DNA of 24,419 nt from JBQTIQ01 sp052387955. GTDB lineage: Bacteria > Actinomycetota > Acidimicrobiia > Acidimicrobiales > JACDCH01. The position numbers and the translations under genes are program-made. Shown piece by piece: positions 22,401-24,419 of this stretch (positions are counted from its first letter, which is position 1; each line of letters starts with the position of its first letter). Below the pieces are notes generated by a model. That model made no database searches. It worked only from the letters and a program-made list of their open reading frames with translations, and was not told the origin of the DNA. Where the stretch lies: contig JBQTIQ010000088.1 of the NCBI GenBank assembly GCA_052387955.1, positions 1 through 24,419 on the forward strand, written 5' to 3'.

Positions 22401-24287
22401 GTGTCCGAGGGCATCAGGTCGTTGCAGCAGGCCAAGCTCCTATCGGCGCGATTGGCCGACGTCGGCACCCACCGGGAGCGTCAGCGGCTGCGCCTGGTCC
22501 GCCGGGCCGCAGTGGTGTCGTGGGTGCTGGCGCTGGTGCTCGCGGTGCGCACCATCCAGGACCAGTCGCCGCTGCCGGGCCTCCCCCGTATCTCCCCCCA
22601 GTACGGCCCCAGCCTCGTCATCGTCGTCCTGTTGGCCTTCGTGCTGCTGGCGCCCCTGCTCGCCGCCGGGCGCTCGCCCCACGTCCTGTACCGGCCGAGC
22701 GAGATCGAGATCGGCCTCGACGAGGTGCAGGGCGCCCACGTCGTCAAGGAAGAGGTGATCCGTACCCTCAACCTGTTCTTGGCCAGCGCCACGTTCGAGC
22801 GCGAGCTGGGCGGCACCGCCCGGCGGGCCGTGCTCTTCGCCGGCCCTCCCGGTACCGGTAAGACCCACCTGGCCAAGGCCATGGCCCGGGAGGCGGGGGT
22901 GCCGTTCCTGTTCGTGTCCTCGTCCGCCTTCCAGTCGATGTACTACGGCCAGACCAACCGCAAGATCCGGTCCTACTTCCGCGCCCTGCGCCACTACGCC
23001 CGCCAGGAAGGCGGCGCCATCGGCTTCATCGAGGAGTTCGACGCCATCGGTGCCGCCCGTTCGGGCATGGGCGGCGGAGGCGGGCGCGAGGGCGTCGCCG
23101 GCGTCGTCAACGAGCTGCTGATCCAGCTCCAGTCCTTCGACGAGCCGACCACCGGCCAGCGCCTGCGGGGGTGGTTCGTCGACCGGGTCAACCGCTGGCT
23201 GCCGGTCGACGCCCAGTGGGCCAAGCGTCGGCCCGACCGGGCCAACGTGCTCGTGGTGGGGGCCACCAACCGGGCCGGCGACCTCGACCCGGCGCTGATG
23301 CGCCCGGGCCGGTTCGACCGCACCATCAACTTCGACCTCCCCAACCGGGTCGAACGGCGCGAGATCATCGAGCTCTACCTCGACCGCAAGGCTCATGCCC
23401 CCGAGCTCGACGAGCCCGGCGCCCGCGACCGCCTGGCCGCGGCCACCGCCGGCTACTCGCCGGCCGCCATCGAACACCTCTTCGACGAGGCCCTCATCTG
23501 GGCGCTTCGCCGCGGCGCCCAGGCGTTGGACGGCAACGATCTCGAGCAGGCCCGCCTCACGGAGGCCGCCGGCCTGCGCAACCCGGTGGAGTACACCGAC
23601 GAGGAGCGCTTCGTCATCGCCACCCACGAAGCCGGCCACGCCACCCTCGCCTACCTGGCCGGGCGCGACGACGGCACCGTGCCGGCGGCACTCTCCCGCC
23701 CCGCTCCGCTGCGCCGCCTGGAGGTGCTGTCGATCATCAAGCGAGGTGGAGCGCTCGGCCTGCTCGGCCACAGCGACACCGACGAGCACTTCACTCGCTC
23801 GCGCAGTGAGCTGCAGTCGCTCATCCGCATCGCTCTCGCCGGCATGGCGGCCGAGGAGATCGCCTTCGGCGAGACCAGCACCGGCCCGGCCGACGACCTG
23901 TCGGTGGCCACGTCGACCGCGGCCTTGATGGTGGGCGCCCTCGGCATGGCCGGTTCGCTGGTGTCGCTGCAGGCGGCGAAGGGGCCAGTCGCCGGCGACC
24001 TGGTCTCCAAGGTGCTGGCCGACGACCCGAGCCGTCGGGCCCTCGAGGAGATCCTCGAGCGGGCCCGGGCCGACGTCGACGCCGCCCTTCGCCGCCATCG
24101 CGCCATCTTGGATGCCCTGCGCGACGCCCTCTTGGACCGCGACGAGCTGATCGGCGACGAGATCCTCGAGGTCATCCACGAGGCCATCGTCACCGACGAG
24201 GTCCGCGTCCTCGACCTGCGCGACTCCCCGCCGGCGCCGAGCGGACCGCCGGTCGCCGCCCGAGATCGAAACCTGCGGACGGACTGA
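22401..24287 (+). CDS. Divergent membrane FtsH-like AAA+ metalloprotease
   Basis: The product is 628 residues from GTG at 22401, chosen because GGAGG lies five bases upstream. An in-frame GTG at 22389 is possible. Two membrane helices (~36-50 and ~71-89) are separated by only ~20 residues, much shorter than the periplasmic domain of classical FtsH. The AAA domain has Walker A GPPGTGKT (148-155), a Walker B reading GFIEEFD in which Glu211 replaces the usual Asp, and GATNRAGDLDPALMRPGRFDR (two blocks) as the second region of homology. An extra ~35 residues rich in Arg/Trp lie before it. The pore segment reads MYYGQTNRKIR. The protease domain has zinc motif HEAGH (409-413) and a possible third ligand in GPADDLSVAT. 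Probable role: membrane or stress proteolysis. The stop codon lies inside the first unit of a tandem repeat. Confidence 0.88.
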   Translation: MSEGIRSLQQAKLLSARLADVGTHRERQRLRLVRRAAVVSWVLALVLAVRTIQDQSPLPGLPRISPQYGPSLVIVVLLAFVLLAPLLAAGRSPHVLYRPSEIEIGLDEVQGAHVVKEEVIRTLNLFLASATFERELGGTARRAVLFAGPPGTGKTHLAKAMAREAGVPFLFVSSSAFQSMYYGQTNRKIRSYFRALRHYARQEGGAIGFIEEFDAIGAARSGMGGGGGREGVAGVVNELLIQLQSFDEPTTGQRLRGWFVDRVNRWLPVDAQWAKRRPDRANVLVVGATNRAGDLDPALMRPGRFDRTINFDLPNRVERREIIELYLDRKAHAPELDEPGARDRLAAATAGYSPAAIEHLFDEALIWALRRGAQALDGNDLEQARLTEAAGLRNPVEYTDEERFVIATHEAGHATLAYLAGRDDGTVPAALSRPAPLRRLEVLSIIKRGGALGLLGHSDTDEHFTRSRSELQSLIRIALAGMAAEEIAFGETSTGPADDLSVATSTAALMVGALGMAGSLVSLQAAKGPVAGDLVSKVLADDPSRRALEEILERARADVDAALRRHRAILDALRDALLDRDELIGDEILEVIHEAIVTDEVRVLDLRDSPPAPSGPPVAARDRNLRTD

Positions 24288-24419
24288 GCCGCAGGCCGCG
24301 GGCGACGGTCCTGCGGACGGACTGAGCCGCAGGCCGCGGGCGACGGGGTCCTGCGGACGGACTGAACCGCAGGCCGCGGGCGACGGTCCTGCGGACGGAC
24401 TGAGCCGCAGGCCGCGGGC
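24272..24419. repeat. Tandem array of ~38-bp hairpin units, running off the window
   Basis: Four units start at 24272, 24310, 24350 and 24388, so the period is 38, 40 and 38 bp. Each unit has arms CCTGCGG and CCGCAGG around a 10-nt loop ACGGACTGAG, then a CCGCGGGCGACGGT spacer. The only differences are two extra G before unit 3 and one G-to-A in its loop. Unit 1 encodes the last residues LRTD and the stop codon of the FtsH-like gene. The spacers are identical, so this is not CRISPR. Confidence 0.95.

Noticed and set aside
22440..24179. 579-codon minus-strand frame opposite the FtsH-like gene
   Set aside because: Antisense shadow with low-complexity Gly/Val/Gln/His-rich sequence.
24272..24419. 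CRISPR array
   Set aside because: The units are direct tandem copies with identical spacers; there are no unique spacers and no cas genes.

Overview
This is a very GC-rich window. It has actinobacterial-style genes, many GTG/TTG starts, TANNNT -10 boxes placed directly in front of start codons (a leaderless-mRNA pattern), and MauE, redoxin, GT2 and MutY variants typical of Actinobacteria. An actinobacterium, possibly of the Acidimicrobiia, fits best. That assignment is inference from style and gene content, because no rRNA or other marker is present. No tRNA, rRNA, CRISPR array, transposase or phage gene was seen.

Layout. Positions 1-687 hold the 3' end of a peptidase-like gene. Positions 743-4783 (minus strand) form a redox locus resembling part of a methylamine-utilisation (mau) operon. 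It encodes a MauE-type membrane protein, a Tat-exported 22-cysteine protein with a methylamine-dehydrogenase-light-chain-like domain fused to five propeller-like repeats, a MauD-type thioredoxin-fold protein, a polytopic membrane protein and a conserved hypothetical protein. Positions 5044-8523 hold an SDR oxidoreductase (+), a YpfJ-type zinc metallopeptidase (-) and an ABC-F ATPase (+). Positions 8592-11653 hold a class I (Fe-S) and a class II fumarase, divergently transcribed from a 29-bp gap. Positions 11661-16150 hold a cysteine-less redoxin-fold protein, an eIF-2B-like protein, a dienelactone-hydrolase-family protein, a DUF885 metallopeptidase and a lipoprotein. Positions 16363-20473 hold a CitE/Mcl-type lyase, a glycosyltransferase, a methylsuccinyl-CoA-dehydrogenase-type ACAD and a MaoC hydratase. 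Positions 20470-22169 continue the MaoC operon with a methyltransferase and MutY. Positions 22401-24287 hold a divergent membrane FtsH-like protease, followed by a tandem hairpin array that runs off the window.

How the genes work together. The lyase, ACAD and MaoC genes match the lower ethylmalonyl-CoA pathway (methylsuccinyl-CoA to mesaconyl-CoA to methylmalyl-CoA to glyoxylate plus propionyl-CoA), and the two fumarases lie in the same carbon flow. The mau-like locus looks like an exported disulfide-rich protein encoded with its own membrane redox and folding partners. It is the best candidate here for an undescribed system.

Intergenic regions are unusually structured. They contain five copies of a ~55-60 bp hairpin repeat, a 53-bp box shared by promoter regions, a 47-bp exact direct repeat carrying a start codon, a 13-bp perfect inverted repeat and a period-38 tandem hairpin array. 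Family assignments come from reading motifs by eye and from recall; no database search was run.
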